A stretch of DNA of 64,000 bases from Phytoamicus setariae (lineage in GTDB: Bacteria; Pseudomonadota; Alphaproteobacteria; Rhizobiales; Rhizobiaceae): positions 248,001 to 312,000 of the forward strand of contig NZ_JAEQNC010000001.1 in the NCBI RefSeq assembly GCF_016722925.1, given 5' to 3'. Below the pieces are notes generated by a model that saw nothing but the letters and a program-made list of their open reading frames with translations, made no database searches and was not told the origin of the DNA. The translations under genes were made by a program, and so were the position numbers. Of the stretch, positions 41,629 to 50,877 are shown piece by piece (positions within the stretch are counted from its first letter, which is position 1; every line of letters begins with the position of its first letter).

Positions 41629-42096
41629 ATGTCGTACACTGCAAAAACCACATCGCAAAGCGGACGGGAGCTTATTGCCTTCCGGATAGGCGATCAGGAA
41701 TTTACCGTGAACATCATGGCCGTACGCGAAATTCGTGGTTGGACTGCCGCGACCCCAATGCCGCATTCGCCGTCCTACGTGCTGGGAGTGATCAACCTGC
41801 GGGGCGTTGTCCTGCCGATCGTGGATCTGTCGGCCCACTTGGGTATGAAGCCGGTCAAGCCCACCTCCAGGCATGTCATCATCGTCGCCCAGGTACGCGA
41901 CACGATCGTGGGACTGCTTGTCGATGCGGTGTCGGATATCCTGACGGTGACCGATGAAAACGTCCAGCCGACACCGGAAGTTGCCTCCGATATGGAGCGA
42001 AACTTCGCGCGCGGAATCCTCGCGCTCGATAACCGGATGATCTGCCTCGTGGAACTAGAGGCGATTTTTCCAGACACAGAAAGTGAAGCGGCCTGA
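41629..42096 (+). CDS. cheW: CheW coupling protein
   Basis: A 155-residue CheW (LIAFRIGDQEFTVNIMAVREIRGW, then GVINLRGVVLPIVDLSAHLG). It links receptors to CheA in the signalling array. It lies 29 bases after cheA and ends 2 bases before cheR. It has the two SH3-like lobes of the family and no extra domain. The Ser/Thr-rich first residues are variable. Confidence 0.96.
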   Translation: MSYTAKTTSQSGRELIAFRIGDQEFTVNIMAVREIRGWTAATPMPHSPSYVLGVINLRGVVLPIVDLSAHLGMKPVKPTSRHVIIVAQVRDTIVGLLVDAVSDILTVTDENVQPTPEVASDMERNFARGILALDNRMICLVELEAIFPDTESEAA

Positions 42097-42098
42097 AC

Positions 42099-43004
42099 AT
42101 GACCCTAGCCATCGACCCGCGCCGCAGCAGCCAGGATGAAATTCTTGCTGGAGGCGAATTCCCCCTGATGCGCAGGGACCTCGCCGAAATCGCGGCGATG
42201 ATCTATTCGGATGCAGGTATCTATCTCAACGAAACCAAGGCATCGCTGGTCTATTCCCGCCTGTCGAAGCATATCAGGCAACTCGGGCTGAAGAACTTCC
42301 GCTCGTATTGCGAACTGGTCTCGTCGCCGGAAGGTGCCGGGGAACGTCGTGAGATGCTTTCGTATCTGACCACGAACTTCACGCGCTTCTTCCGCGAGAA
42401 CCATCATTTCGATCACTTGCGGACGGAGGTCCTTCCCGGACTGATCACGCGGTTGAAGGCCGGCGGACGGGCGCGGATCTGGTCGGCGGCATCGTCGGAC
42501 GGTCAGGAGCCATATTCGATCGCACTGACGGCGCTTTCGGTCATGCCGAACATTGCCGACTACGATTTCAAGATTCTCGCCACCGACATCGATCCCAAGA
42601 TCCTGGCTGCGGCCCGGCTTGGCGCCTACGACGAGAGCGCGCTGGAAACCGTCAGCCCGCAGATGCGCAAGCAATGGTTCCAGCAGGTCAGTATCGGCGG
42701 TAAGCCCAAATGGCAGGTGGCGGACGCGGTCAAGCGGCTGATCACCTACAACGAACTGAACCTGATGGCGAGCTGGCCGTTCAAGGGGCAGTTCGACGTG
42801 ATCTTCTGCCGCAACGTGGTGATCTATTTCGACGAGCCGACCCAGGTGAAGATCTGGACGCGATTCTCGGATTTGCTGCCGGTCGGCGGGCATCTCTATA
42901 TCGGCCATTCCGAGCGTGTCTCGGGCGAATCCAAGGCGTGGTTCGACAACACCGGGATCACGACCTACAAGTTTCTCGGCAAGTCCGGTGGGAGGAAGGG
43001 CTGA
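42099..43004 (+). CDS. cheR: CheR chemoreceptor methyltransferase
   Basis: A 301-residue S-adenosylmethionine-dependent glutamate methyltransferase. The N-terminal helical domain ([20 protein letters not shown]) precedes the methyltransferase fold with [17 protein letters not shown] (SAM pocket), [19 protein letters not shown] and [11 protein letters not shown]. It adds methyl groups to receptors for adaptation. Its stop overlaps the cheB start. Known targets here would be membrane receptors elsewhere, because the receptor in this operon lacks a tether. Confidence 0.96.
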   Translation: MTLAIDPRRSSQDEILAGGEFPLMRRDLAEIAAMIYSDAGIYLNETKASLVYSRLSKHIRQLGLKNFRSYCELVSSPEGAGERREMLSYLTTNFTRFFRENHHFDHLRTEVLPGLITRLKAGGRARIWSAASSDGQEPYSIALTALSVMPNIADYDFKILATDIDPKILAAARLGAYDESALETVSPQMRKQWFQQVSIGGKPKWQVADAVKRLITYNELNLMASWPFKGQFDVIFCRNVVIYFDEPTQVKIWTRFSDLLPVGGHLYIGHSERVSGESKAWFDNTGITTYKFLGKSGGRKG

Positions 43005-44065
43005 TGGCGCCAGCAAGAGTGCTTGTTGTCGATGACTCCGCCACCATGCGCGGCTTGATCTCGGCCGTTCTCAACTCCGACCCGGAGGTGAGTGTTGTCG
43101 GACAGGCTGGCGACGCGATGGAGGCGCGCGCCGCTATCAAGGAACTCAATCCGGATGTCGTGACCCTCGACATCGAGATGCCGAACATGAACGGCCTCGA
43201 ATTCCTCGAGAAGATCATGAAGCTCCGGCCGATGCCGGTGATCATGGTGTCCTCGCTCACGCACCGTGGCGCGGAAGCGTCGATCGCGGCGCTCGAGATC
43301 GGAGCATTCGATTGCATCGGCAAGCCTGCTCCCGGCGATGTGCGCCCGTTCCATGAGCTCATCGACAAGGTCAAGGCGGCGGCCCGTTCGGGCTATCGCT
43401 ATCAGACGATGCGCGCGGCTGCTCCCCAGCCCGTCCAGGCAGCCAACGCCAACGTCGCTGCGGCGAACTATCGCGTCGGCCGCAAGGTTGTGGCAATCGG
43501 CTCTTCGACCGGGGGCGTCGAGGCGCTGATAGAAGTTCTTAAGGGTTTTCCGGTTAATTGCCCTCCGACCGTTATCACACAGCACATGCCGTCGACTTTC
43601 ACCAAGAGCTTCGCGGAAAGGCTGAACCGGATCTGCGCACCGCAGGTCCAGGAGGCAACCGATGGCGCGCGTTTGGAGATTGGTCGAATCTATCTCGCCC
43701 CGGGCGGAGAGCGGCACACGGTCGTTGCCAATCCTCATGCTCCGGTCTGCCGGCTGCTCGACAAGCCTCCGGTCAACGGCCATCGGCCGTCGGTCGATGT
43801 GCTGTTTGATTCTGTCGCGGAACTGGCGGGACGCAATGCCGTCGGGGTGATCCTGACGGGAATGGGCCGCGACGGTGCCGCCGGCCTTTTGAAAATGCGG
43901 CACGCAGGCGCTCGCACTCTCGGGCAGAACGAGAAAACCTGCGTTGTCTATGGAATGCCCCGCGTGGCGTTCGAACTCGGTGGTGTGGAAACACAATTGC
44001 CACTGAACGCGATCGGGGAAGAAGTACTGAAACTTACGGCCGCCCGTAAAGAAGGAAGCGAATAA
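43004..44065 (+). CDS. cheB: CheB chemoreceptor glutamate methylesterase
   Basis: A 353-residue two-domain response regulator. The N-terminal receiver has Asp56 ([12 protein letters not shown]). The C-terminal methylesterase has the catalytic Ser in AIGSSTGG (about residue 165), His in ITQHMP and Asp in [11 protein letters not shown]. It removes methyl groups from receptors when phosphorylated by CheA. Start ATG overlaps the cheR stop (TGATG). A long Ala-rich linker (residues 125-158) joins the domains. Confidence 0.96.
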   Translation: MAPARVLVVDDSATMRGLISAVLNSDPEVSVVGQAGDAMEARAAIKELNPDVVTLDIEMPNMNGLEFLEKIMKLRPMPVIMVSSLTHRGAEASIAALEIGAFDCIGKPAPGDVRPFHELIDKVKAAARSGYRYQTMRAAAPQPVQAANANVAAANYRVGRKVVAIGSSTGGVEALIEVLKGFPVNCPPTVITQHMPSTFTKSFAERLNRICAPQVQEATDGARLEIGRIYLAPGGERHTVVANPHAPVCRLLDKPPVNGHRPSVDVLFDSVAELAGRNAVGVILTGMGRDGAAGLLKMRHAGARTLGQNEKTCVVYGMPRVAFELGGVETQLPLNAIGEEVLKLTAARKEGSE

Positions 44066-44455
44066 ATGTCTATCGCTGAAAAAATCAAGGTCCTCATCGT
44101 CGATGACCAGGTTACCAGCCGCCTGCTGCTCAGCGATGCGCTGACCCAGCTTGGTTTTAAACAGATTACCTCTGCCGGCGATGGCCAGCAGGGCGCGCAG
44201 ATCATGGCGCAGCAGCCGCATCACCTGGTGATCTCGGATTTCAACATGCCGAAGATGGACGGCCTTGGCCTCCTTCAGGCGGTGCGTTCCAATCCGGCGA
44301 CCAAGAAGGCGGCCTTCATCATCCTGACGGCGCAGGGCGATCGCGCTCTGGTCCAGAAGGCTGCGCAGATGGGTGCCAACAACGTGCTGGCCAAACCCTT
44401 CACCATCGACAAGATGCGGGCTGCCATCGAAGCCGTCTTCGGATCGCTGAAATGA
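44066..44455 (+). CDS. cheY2: CheY2 chemotaxis response regulator (motor-binding)
   Basis: A 129-residue receiver with Asp58 ([12 protein letters not shown]) and Lys in LAKPFTIDK. In rhizobia the phosphorylated CheY2 slows the flagellar motor, while CheY1 removes its phosphate. Starts right after the cheB stop. It overlaps cheD by 4 bases. Confidence 0.93.
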   Translation: MSIAEKIKVLIVDDQVTSRLLLSDALTQLGFKQITSAGDGQQGAQIMAQQPHHLVISDFNMPKMDGLGLLQAVRSNPATKKAAFIILTAQGDRALVQKAAQMGANNVLAKPFTIDKMRAAIEAVFGSLK

Positions 44456-45000
44456 ACACAGACGGCTTCCGGCGGGTTCATGTCATACAGGGCGAGTGGA
44501 AAGTCTCGAACGATCCCAATGTCGTCCTGTCGACTGTGCTTGGTTCCTGCGTGGCAGCCTGTCTGCGTGACCCGGTGCTTGGCGTTGGGGGCATGAATCA
44601 TTTCCTCTTGCCGGGCTCCGTGGAGACGATGGCTCAGGGGGGCGATGTTTCCCGCTACGGCGTGCATCTGATGGAGTTGTTGATCAACGGCCTCCTGAAG
44701 CAGGGAGCGCGGCGTGATCGGCTGGAAGCGAAGATTTTCGGCGGCGCGAAAACGATCGCATCCTTTTCCAATGTCGGCCAGCAGAACGCGGAGTTTGCAA
44801 CCCGATTTCTGAGGGACGAGGGAATTACGATTGCGGGCTCGTCAACCGGTGGCGACGCTGGCCGCAAGCTTGAATTCTGGCCGGTTTCCGGCCGGGCTCG
44901 CCAATACGCGCTTTCGGGCGCGGAAACACAACGTACTGTACAACTGGAAACCAGGCCGGTGCCACCAAAGCCCGTCGAAAGTTCCATCGAGTTTTTTTGA
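44452..45000 (+). CDS. cheD: CheD receptor deamidase
   Basis: A 182-residue CheD. The catalytic Cys is in [12 protein letters not shown], His in NHFLLPG, and Thr/Ser in [10 protein letters not shown]. It deamidates glutamines of receptors into glutamates, which can then be methylated. It overlaps cheY2 (ATGA) and is followed by cheT after 19 bases. The C-terminal tail ([15 protein letters not shown]) is typical of rhizobial members. Confidence 0.95.
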   Translation: MNTDGFRRVHVIQGEWKVSNDPNVVLSTVLGSCVAACLRDPVLGVGGMNHFLLPGSVETMAQGGDVSRYGVHLMELLINGLLKQGARRDRLEAKIFGGAKTIASFSNVGQQNAEFATRFLRDEGITIAGSSTGGDAGRKLEFWPVSGRARQYALSGAETQRTVQLETRPVPPKPVESSIEFF

Positions 45001-45019
45001 GTGTGAAGGGTTTTCAGTC

Positions 45020-45412
45020 ATGCAGTCCAGTCTTGCGTCCCACGCGCCGTCCAATGACGAGTCGCTGTCGGACATTCTCATGCGGGTCGTTTCCGAATTG
45101 CATGACGTCGCCTATCTCATCGAACGCATAGAGCCCTTTCTGTCAGACTCCGGTTCCGAGGGCATTGCCGATAGCGCCGACCGGGTGATGGTGATGCAGG
45201 GTATCGATCTTGCCGTCCAGAAGGCGAGGGGACTTGCCGAATTCATCGATACCGTGACCGGCTCGATTCCGGAGGAGATCCTTGTCGATGTCACGACCGC
45301 GCTCAATCTCGTCAAGCTCGCCGATATGCAGCGCTCGCTTTCTGGCGGAATGCAGCGGCATGGTCATTCGCAGCCGCTCAAGCGGGCGGCGGGCGACATC
45401 GACCTCTTCTGA
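45020..45412 (+). CDS. cheT: CheT, rhizobial chemotaxis adaptation protein
   Basis: A 130-residue protein whose position after cheD and whose sequence style (DESLSDILMRVVSELHDVAYLIERIEPFL) match CheT of Sinorhizobium meliloti, which interacts with CheR and influences adaptation and CheY1. The N-terminal part is helical and resembles CheZ-like phosphatase helices, but the DxxxQ signature is not evident. The start ATG has a GTGAAGGG site. An open frame extends 63 codons upstream across cheD in another frame and is not real. It is the last gene of the che operon. Confidence 0.82.
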   Translation: MQSSLASHAPSNDESLSDILMRVVSELHDVAYLIERIEPFLSDSGSEGIADSADRVMVMQGIDLAVQKARGLAEFIDTVTGSIPEEILVDVTTALNLVKLADMQRSLSGGMQRHGHSQPLKRAAGDIDLF

Positions 45413-45442
45413 CCATCACTGATCAACTGCTACCGGCAGATG

Positions 45443-45471
45443 AGCGACGGCTGGCTGGCTGTCGCTTTTTT
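45443..45471 (+). terminator. intrinsic terminator of the che operon
   Basis: AGCGAC at 45443-45448 and GTCGCT at 45461-45466 (8 of 9 bases pair) with a TTTTTT tail. It lies 30 bases after cheT, separating the che genes from fliF, which therefore needs its own promoter. Confidence 0.82.
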
Positions 45472-45588
45472 GTTGCATTCTGCCTTCCGAAATAAGCCCG
45501 GTGAAAACCTTCGCGCAAGATTGGTCCCGTAAGCAGGCAGTGGGAAATGATAGCCCCATGACGCTCTGCACGAACTCACGGGAACAGA

Positions 45589-47292
45589 ATGAATCTGTTG
45601 AATCAGCTTACGGCCATCCTGAAAAATCTGATGGCCCTCGGAACAGGCAAGCTTATTGCCCTTGGCGCGGTCGGCGTACTTACGCTGTCAGCCATCCTTT
45701 TCGGTACATATTATGTAAACCGTCCAGGCTATGAAACGCTTTATGTCGGACTGGAAACAACCGACGTAAACCAGATCGGCATCGCACTCTCAGAAGGCGG
45801 CATGGAGTTCCAGGTCGGTACTGACGGCAAGTCGATCTCGGTCCCCGTCGGTTTGACAGGCAAGGCGCGACTGTTTCTCGCCGAGCGCGGACTGCCTAAT
45901 TCCAACAATGCCGGCTACGAGCTCTTCGACAATGTGGGTTCGCTGGGCCTGACCTCCTTCATGCAGGAAGTTACGCGGGTTCGTGCGCTTGAAGGCGAGA
46001 TTGCCCGGACGATCCAGACAATCAACGGCATCAGCGCTGCGCGCGTCCATATCGTCATGGCGGACCGCGGCTCCTTCCGTCAGGCAGAGCAGAAGCCGAG
46101 TGCGTCGGTCATGATCCGCGCTTCGCAGTCCGCCGGGCAGGGTGCGGCCGCTTCGATTCGTCATCTCGTCGCATCAGCAGTTCCCGGGCTGCAGATCGAC
46201 GACGTCACGATTCTCGATTCCGCCGGACAGTTGCTTGCCTCCGGCGATGATCCATCGAACAGCGCGCTCAATCGTTCGCTCGGCATCGTCCAGAACGTCC
46301 AGTCAGAACTCGAAAACAAAATCGACAAGGCATTGGCGCCGTTTCTCGGCATGGACAATTTCCGTGCTTCGGTGACGGCAAAGCTCAATACTGACGCCCA
46401 GCAGATCCAGGAAACCGTCTACGATCCCGAATCGAAGGTCGAACGGTCGGTACGGGTCACCAAGGAAGCGCAGAAGTCCGAGCAGGTTTCGGCCGATCAG
46501 GCGGCGACCGTCGAACAGAACGTGCCGCAGGGCAATGACAGTGCCGGTACCGGTCCCAAGTCGTCCGACCAGAACGACAAGAAGGAAGAGCAGACCAACT
46601 ACGAAATCAACTCCAAGACCACAGCGACGGTCAGGAACGGATACACGGTCGACAAGCTTTCGGTTGCGGTTGTCATTAACAAAGGCCGCGTCGGCAAATT
46701 GATCGGCGAGCCCTTCGACCAGGTGAAGTATGACAATTTCATCGCCGAAATGCAGAAGATCGTTTCGTCGGCGGCAGGTCTGGACACGGTGCGAGGTGAC
46801 CTCGTCAGCGTCTCGGCGATCGACTTCCTCGAAAACCAACTGCTGCAGGAAAGCGCCTCGACCGAATCCTTCATGGATGTCTTCCTTCGCAATATGGGCA
46901 GCATGGTCAATGCAGGCGCATTCGTGCTCGTCGCCTTCCTTATCGTCTGGCTCGGCTTCCGGCCGCTCATCAAGGCCATTGGCGGACCTGAACTTGCCGC
47001 GGCATCGGTCGGCGCCCCAGGTTCCCTGCCGATGGGTGAAAGCGCCGGGCTGGAATTGCCTGACTTCTCGCCCCCAGTGGTTGGACCGGGCTCTACGCTG
47101 ATGGATGGCTTTGGCTCCGACTTCGGCTTCGATTCGACCGACGACCTGCTGTCGGCTGGCGACGAAGACTCAAGCTTCAGCAAGCGCGTCAAGGAAGGAC
47201 CAGAACGGCGTTTGGCGCGGATGGTCGATCTCAGCGAAGAGCGGGCAGCCAAGATTCTACGCAAATGGGCATCGGCCGAAAGGGCTGCCTAG
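45589..47292 (+). CDS. fliF: FliF flagellar MS-ring protein
   Basis: A 567-residue MS-ring protein. The first membrane helix is at about 17-39, the periplasmic ring-building motif at ADRGSFRQAEQKPSASVMI, and the second membrane helix at about 438-460 (VNAGAFVLVAFLIVWLGF). The cytoplasmic C-terminal tail ends in RMVDLSEERAAKILRKWASAERAA, the FliG-binding helix. Length agrees with rhizobial FliF. It lies alone between two terminators, upstream of visN. Confidence 0.96.
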   Translation: MNLLNQLTAILKNLMALGTGKLIALGAVGVLTLSAILFGTYYVNRPGYETLYVGLETTDVNQIGIALSEGGMEFQVGTDGKSISVPVGLTGKARLFLAERGLPNSNNAGYELFDNVGSLGLTSFMQEVTRVRALEGEIARTIQTINGISAARVHIVMADRGSFRQAEQKPSASVMIRASQSAGQGAAASIRHLVASAVPGLQIDDVTILDSAGQLLASGDDPSNSALNRSLGIVQNVQSELENKIDKALAPFLGMDNFRASVTAKLNTDAQQIQETVYDPESKVERSVRVTKEAQKSEQVSADQAATVEQNVPQGNDSAGTGPKSSDQNDKKEEQTNYEINSKTTATVRNGYTVDKLSVAVVINKGRVGKLIGEPFDQVKYDNFIAEMQKIVSSAAGLDTVRGDLVSVSAIDFLENQLLQESASTESFMDVFLRNMGSMVNAGAFVLVAFLIVWLGFRPLIKAIGGPELAAASVGAPGSLPMGESAGLELPDFSPPVVGPGSTLMDGFGSDFGFDSTDDLLSAGDEDSSFSKRVKEGPERRLARMVDLSEERAAKILRKWASAERAA

Positions 47293-47317
47293 CGGCGAGA
47301 AGAATACAACCAAACGC

Positions 47318-47344
47318 AAGGGGCGAACGTCAAGTTCGCCCCTT
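47318..47344 (+). terminator. intrinsic terminator after fliF
   Basis: A perfect 11-base stem (AAGGGGCGAAC at 47318-47328, complement at 47334-47344) with 5-base loop, followed by CTTC and few T. It closes the fliF transcript. Confidence 0.8.
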
Positions 47345-47719
47345 CTTCGTCTCGAACGGGATCAGTGTGTTGTCGTGCCGGAGGCAACTGCAACATTGTA
47401 TTGATAAAATACAATACGCTTAACGGTAGTGGTCATATCATCGGAAACTGCTGGAAATGTCGCAAATCGAGAGCATTTGAGCCTCTGCTGAAGCGAATGC
47501 GACAAGGGGCGCCAAAACAGTCAAGTCGACATAATTGACACACCGCGTCAATCCAGACGGGTTGCACGTTAACAATGTCAATTAACGTTTGTTTTTGCAT
47601 TCGAATCAGCACACATCTTTAGCGGGGCATTTTTCGACGATAAAACGATTTTTCCGCCATTGAGGGTTGGCTTTAGCCAAAGGCATTGGCATTTGATCGC
47701 TTCGATTTGGGTGGGTAGC
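47345..47719. promoter_or_regulatory. visN control region with two inverted repeats
   Basis: A 375-base gap, AT-rich toward visN. It contains a 7-base inverted repeat TTGTATT-5-AATACAA at 47396-47414 and a 6-base one CGTTAA-9-TTAACG at 47567-47587. No gene is seen. Both repeats are of dimeric-regulator size. Because visN and visR stand at the top of the rhizobial flagellar cascade, this is where upstream signals would meet; the proteins that bind are unknown. Confidence 0.5.
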
Positions 47720-48460
47720 GTGACAAGTGCAAATATGGATTGGGATTTACCGGAGCGGCCATTGGTGACCGCACCAGTAGACCTGAGCTCAGTGTCTTCC
47801 GAGCAGCTTGTCCAGCACCTGAAGTCCTGCATAGAGACCGGCAACGTCGCCGGGGGGCTGTCGGCACTTTCGAAGTTTGTCGGTGCTGATGGATACCTTC
47901 TTGCCCGCCAGGAACTCAACAGCGAAAATGGTCTCGACAATGTCCTGTCTTCCGACTGGCCGTTCGATCTGGTGCGCAAGCGCGGCGCAGAACTGATTGC
48001 GCGACTGGCCCGTACCACAGAGCTGGAAAAGTGCCTCTCGGTACTCCAGCCTGCCTTCAGCGTTGCAACGGAAGAAGGTTACGGGCTGGAGACCCAAAGT
48101 TGCGAATATTGCACGATCATCTTCAATGCCGGGCGCAATCGTTACTGCTTGATGTTCCTATGCCCGGCAGACGTCATTCTCTCCCAGCAAAGGCTGCGCG
48201 AGACGGCGATGCTGACGAGCTACTTTGCCAGCCTGATGTTCCAGGACGTTACCAAAGTCACCCGAGAGATGGATCTGACCGATCGCGAACTCGAATGCCT
48301 TTACTGGATTGCCGAAGGCAAGACCAGCGACGAGATCGCCACGATCATCGGCATTTCGAAGAACACCATCAACAATTACATTACCAGCGTGATGCGCAAG
48401 ACTGCGACCCGAACGCGTTCGGAAGCAATTGCCTATGCCGTCAGGCACAACCTTGTCTAG
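47720..48460 (+). CDS. visN: VisN, LuxR-type flagellar master regulator
   Basis: A 246-residue transcription factor. An N-terminal autoinducer-domain-like region (about 1-170) is followed by a LuxR helix-turn-helix (LTDRELECLYWIAEGKTSDEIATIIGISKNTINNYITSVMRK). With VisR it forms a heteromer that activates rem and so all motility genes. The start is a GTG after a TGGGTGGG site; the frame begins 20 codons earlier at a TTG, and an ATG five codons later is also possible. The visR gene follows 15 bases later. Confidence 0.93.
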   Translation: MTSANMDWDLPERPLVTAPVDLSSVSSEQLVQHLKSCIETGNVAGGLSALSKFVGADGYLLARQELNSENGLDNVLSSDWPFDLVRKRGAELIARLARTTELEKCLSVLQPAFSVATEEGYGLETQSCEYCTIIFNAGRNRYCLMFLCPADVILSQQRLRETAMLTSYFASLMFQDVTKVTREMDLTDRELECLYWIAEGKTSDEIATIIGISKNTINNYITSVMRKTATRTRSEAIAYAVRHNLV

Positions 48461-48475
48461 GGACCGGATCGTAGC

Positions 48476-49204
48476 ATGAAATTGGCCAGAACCATCGCGG
48501 ATCCGACCAAGAGACCAGGCAAAGCCGTCAGCCGATCCGATTTCTTCCCCAGGCTTGTCGCGATGCAACGGTTTGTCCATGCACGCAACTTTGCGGTCTT
48601 CAAGACCAACAATTCGGGGCTGGCCAGTCGCCGGAAACTGACCTGCATCCTCGACAATTTTGCTTCCGATGGCGAGATCAGCGCCACGAGCGTGCTCGAT
48701 GCCTACGGGCAGGCCCTGCTCGAACATCTGGAGCTGTCTTCCCTGCCGCTGCTGTGGAACGGCCGTGATGAAGCCCAGACCGCCGAAACGCCGGACTTCA
48801 CGGCGTTCGTGACGCGCCTCAAGGCACGCGTCCTGCCAGTCTGCGGCATTGCGATGCCGGTTCGCTTGGGGTCCATGGGCAATGGCTATACCGTCTTCGT
48901 AGCGAACTACCTCGACATTACCAGTGAAACGATTATCGACCTGCACGCTCGTAGCCACCAGATGATGATGGATCTCCTGGTGCTCGACGAACGCCGCTCG
49001 GCGCCAGATGAAGTCTTGAGCAATCGTGAGATCGCATGCCTGCAACTGGCTGGCGATGGGCTTGTGAGCGAAGAAATCGCCGGCCAGCTTGGATTGTCCG
49101 TTCACACGGTCAACGCCTACCTCGCATCGGCAACGGTCAAGCTGGATGCGGTAAACCGCATCCAGACGATCGCAAAGGCAATACGGCTCGGCTATATCGC
49201 CTGA
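48476..49204 (+). CDS. visR: VisR, LuxR-type flagellar master regulator
   Basis: A 242-residue partner of VisN. The C-terminal helix-turn-helix reads LSNREIACLQLAGDGLVSEEIAGQLGLSVHTVNAYLASATVKL. The N-terminal domain (about 40-165) is PAS/autoinducer-like. VisN and VisR work together. The stop codon TGA is shared back-to-back with the stop of the gene on the other strand (TGATCA). Confidence 0.93.
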   Translation: MKLARTIADPTKRPGKAVSRSDFFPRLVAMQRFVHARNFAVFKTNNSGLASRRKLTCILDNFASDGEISATSVLDAYGQALLEHLELSSLPLLWNGRDEAQTAETPDFTAFVTRLKARVLPVCGIAMPVRLGSMGNGYTVFVANYLDITSETIIDLHARSHQMMMDLLVLDERRSAPDEVLSNREIACLQLAGDGLVSEEIAGQLGLSVHTVNAYLASATVKLDAVNRIQTIAKAIRLGYIA

Positions 49205-49672
49205 TCAGTGGAGATTGCCGCTGTGGCTCATTTCGCCGGCGCCACCCATTGCGGATGGCACGACGAAGCGTGCCTCGAGCAGGCTGCGGGCAAGAAATGC
49301 CGTATTCTCGTCGGCATCGAGCGATGGCGAGTGAAATGCAATATGCGAGATTTCCAGCCCGGCCAGTTCATCTGTCAGCGACAGCTTGGCATAGATCGTC
49401 ACGCCGGCAGGCTTGATTTCCAGATCCAGCAGGATCTCGGGAAGCCTGTTCCAGTCGAGATTATAGTCTCCGCCAATACCGAATTTTACAGTTCCGGGCA
49501 GGAAGTACAGCTCCGCCGCTGACGACACAAGGTCGGACAGGTTGCCCCAGCGCTCGTAGCGCACAAGAGACACCAGATCGGCGGCATCGATGAGCCTGAG
49601 TTCGGTTGCGACCGGCCGCAATGCCTCTGCGACAAGCTTTTCGCGTTCGACTGTATGGGGGCACTTTTTCAT
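49205..49672 (-). CDS. conserved-position hypothetical protein between visR and flhB
   Basis: A 155-residue soluble protein with no recognised domain. It starts MKKCPHTVEREKLVAEALRP and has a helical N-terminal third. The later part is beta-rich (VKFGIGGDYNLDWNRLPEILLDLEIKPAGVTIYAKLSL). It has no signal peptide or membrane helix. It starts only 3 bases after the flhB stop on the same strand, which puts it at the end of the motA-fliM-fliN-fliG-flhB transcript, suggesting a motility role that I cannot specify. Confidence 0.7.
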   Translation of the reverse strand: MKKCPHTVEREKLVAEALRPVATELRLIDAADLVSLVRYERWGNLSDLVSSAAELYFLPGTVKFGIGGDYNLDWNRLPEILLDLEIKPAGVTIYAKLSLTDELAGLEISHIAFHSPSLDADENTAFLARSLLEARFVVPSAMGGAGEMSHSGNLH

Positions 49673-49675
49673 GTG

Positions 49676-50758
49676 TCAGTTAACCCGTTTGTTTTTGTTT
49701 TTCGACGCATAGACCCGCTGGATAAGTTCCGCGACGGCCTTGTAGAAAGCCGGCGGAATCACACTATCGACCGAGACTTGCGCAAACATGGAGCGGGCCA
49801 GGGGCGGATCTTCGAAAACCGGGATGCCGTGTCGCTCGGCAGTCTCGCGTATTTTCAGTGCAATCAGATCCTGGCCCTTGGCCAGAACGATCGGTGCAGC
49901 GTCTTCTTCGCGCACGTAGCGAAGTGCGACGGCAAAGTGCGTCGGGTTGGCAATCACCAGTGTCGCCCGTGGAATGGCAGCAATCATGCGCTTGCGCGCC
50001 AGGTCGCGGGCGAACGAACGCTGGCGCTGCTTGATGATCGGATCACCGTCGGATTGCTTGCGCTCCTCCTTGATTTCCTCCTTGGTCATCTTCAGTTCCG
50101 TGAACCACTGGTGATGGGTCCAGAAATAGTCGGCCACGCCGATCATGGCCGAAGCAATCAGGATGATGATCAGGATGGTCTTGACGTCGGACGTCAGCCG
50201 GGAAACCAGGTAGCTCGGATCCGCATACATGGCGTCGAGCGACGAGATGAACTCTGACTTGAGCGCCAAGACGATGATAAGCCCGACGATCACCACCTTG
50301 AACAGCGATTTGCCGAACTCGACCAAGCCGGGCAGGCCGAAGATCCGGTTGAAGCCGGCAACCAGGCTCAGCCGCGAAAGTTTTGGGGTTATGCGCTCAA
50401 GCACCGGGCTCGGCAGGTTCTGCATGATCGATGAACCGACACCAAATGCAGCCATCAGAATGAACGCGGGAAAGACAATAGCGCTCGAGTCCCAGGCCAG
50501 TCGCATGAACAGCGCAACGACATCGGGGCCGGAATCGAAGCGCCATTGGTCCGGCTTGTCGAACAGATCCCGCAGTGTCTCCCAAAGATGGGCAATGCCT
50601 TCGGGGAGATAGAAGAGAAGATAGACGTAGATGCCGAGCGTCGAGGCGAACACCGTGACTTCGCGGGAAAAGGGCACATTGCCTTTCTCGGCGGCTTCCG
50701 TGTAGCGCTTCTGTGTCGGGGCTTCTGTTTTGCTGTCTTTATCAGCGCTATCGCTCAT
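49676..50758 (-). CDS. flhB: FlhB flagellar export gate protein
   Basis: A 360-residue export-gate protein with four membrane helices (about 30-50, 90-110, 145-165, 185-205) and a cytoplasmic tail. The autocleavage motif is intact ([14 protein letters not shown]). The N terminus starts [26 protein letters not shown], the usual form. It switches substrate class from rod/hook to filament. It is in the leftward motA-fliM-fliN-fliG-flhB group. Confidence 0.95.
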   Translation of the reverse strand: MSDSADKDSKTEAPTQKRYTEAAEKGNVPFSREVTVFASTLGIYVYLLFYLPEGIAHLWETLRDLFDKPDQWRFDSGPDVVALFMRLAWDSSAIVFPAFILMAAFGVGSSIMQNLPSPVLERITPKLSRLSLVAGFNRIFGLPGLVEFGKSLFKVVIVGLIIVLALKSEFISSLDAMYADPSYLVSRLTSDVKTILIIILIASAMIGVADYFWTHHQWFTELKMTKEEIKEERKQSDGDPIIKQRQRSFARDLARKRMIAAIPRATLVIANPTHFAVALRYVREEDAAPIVLAKGQDLIALKIRETAERHGIPVFEDPPLARSMFAQVSVDSVIPPAFYKAVAELIQRVYASKNKNKRVN

Positions 50759-50808
50759 GCCCGACGATTCCCAAAGTGTACCGAATCGGCATTATAACGA
50801 TGCAGCAA

Positions 50809-50841
50809 GGCCCGCGTGCGCACTGTTTGCACTCGCGGGCC
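50809..50841 (-). other. stem-loop between fliG and flhB
   Basis: GGCCCGCG and CGCGGGCC arms, extended by GCA/TGC on the loop side, lie in the 119-base gap between fliG and flhB. No T run follows on the minus strand, so it is not a typical terminator; it could stabilise the fliG message or attenuate flhB. Confidence 0.5.
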
Positions 50842-50877
50842 CCAATCTGGTGGTTTTCCAGTAACTTCGAGGCAGCG

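Noticed and set aside
47567-47587. TTAA-N-TTAA as a full CtrA box before visN
   Set aside because: The spacing is 9 bases, not the 7 of the CtrA consensus; kept only as an inverted repeat.
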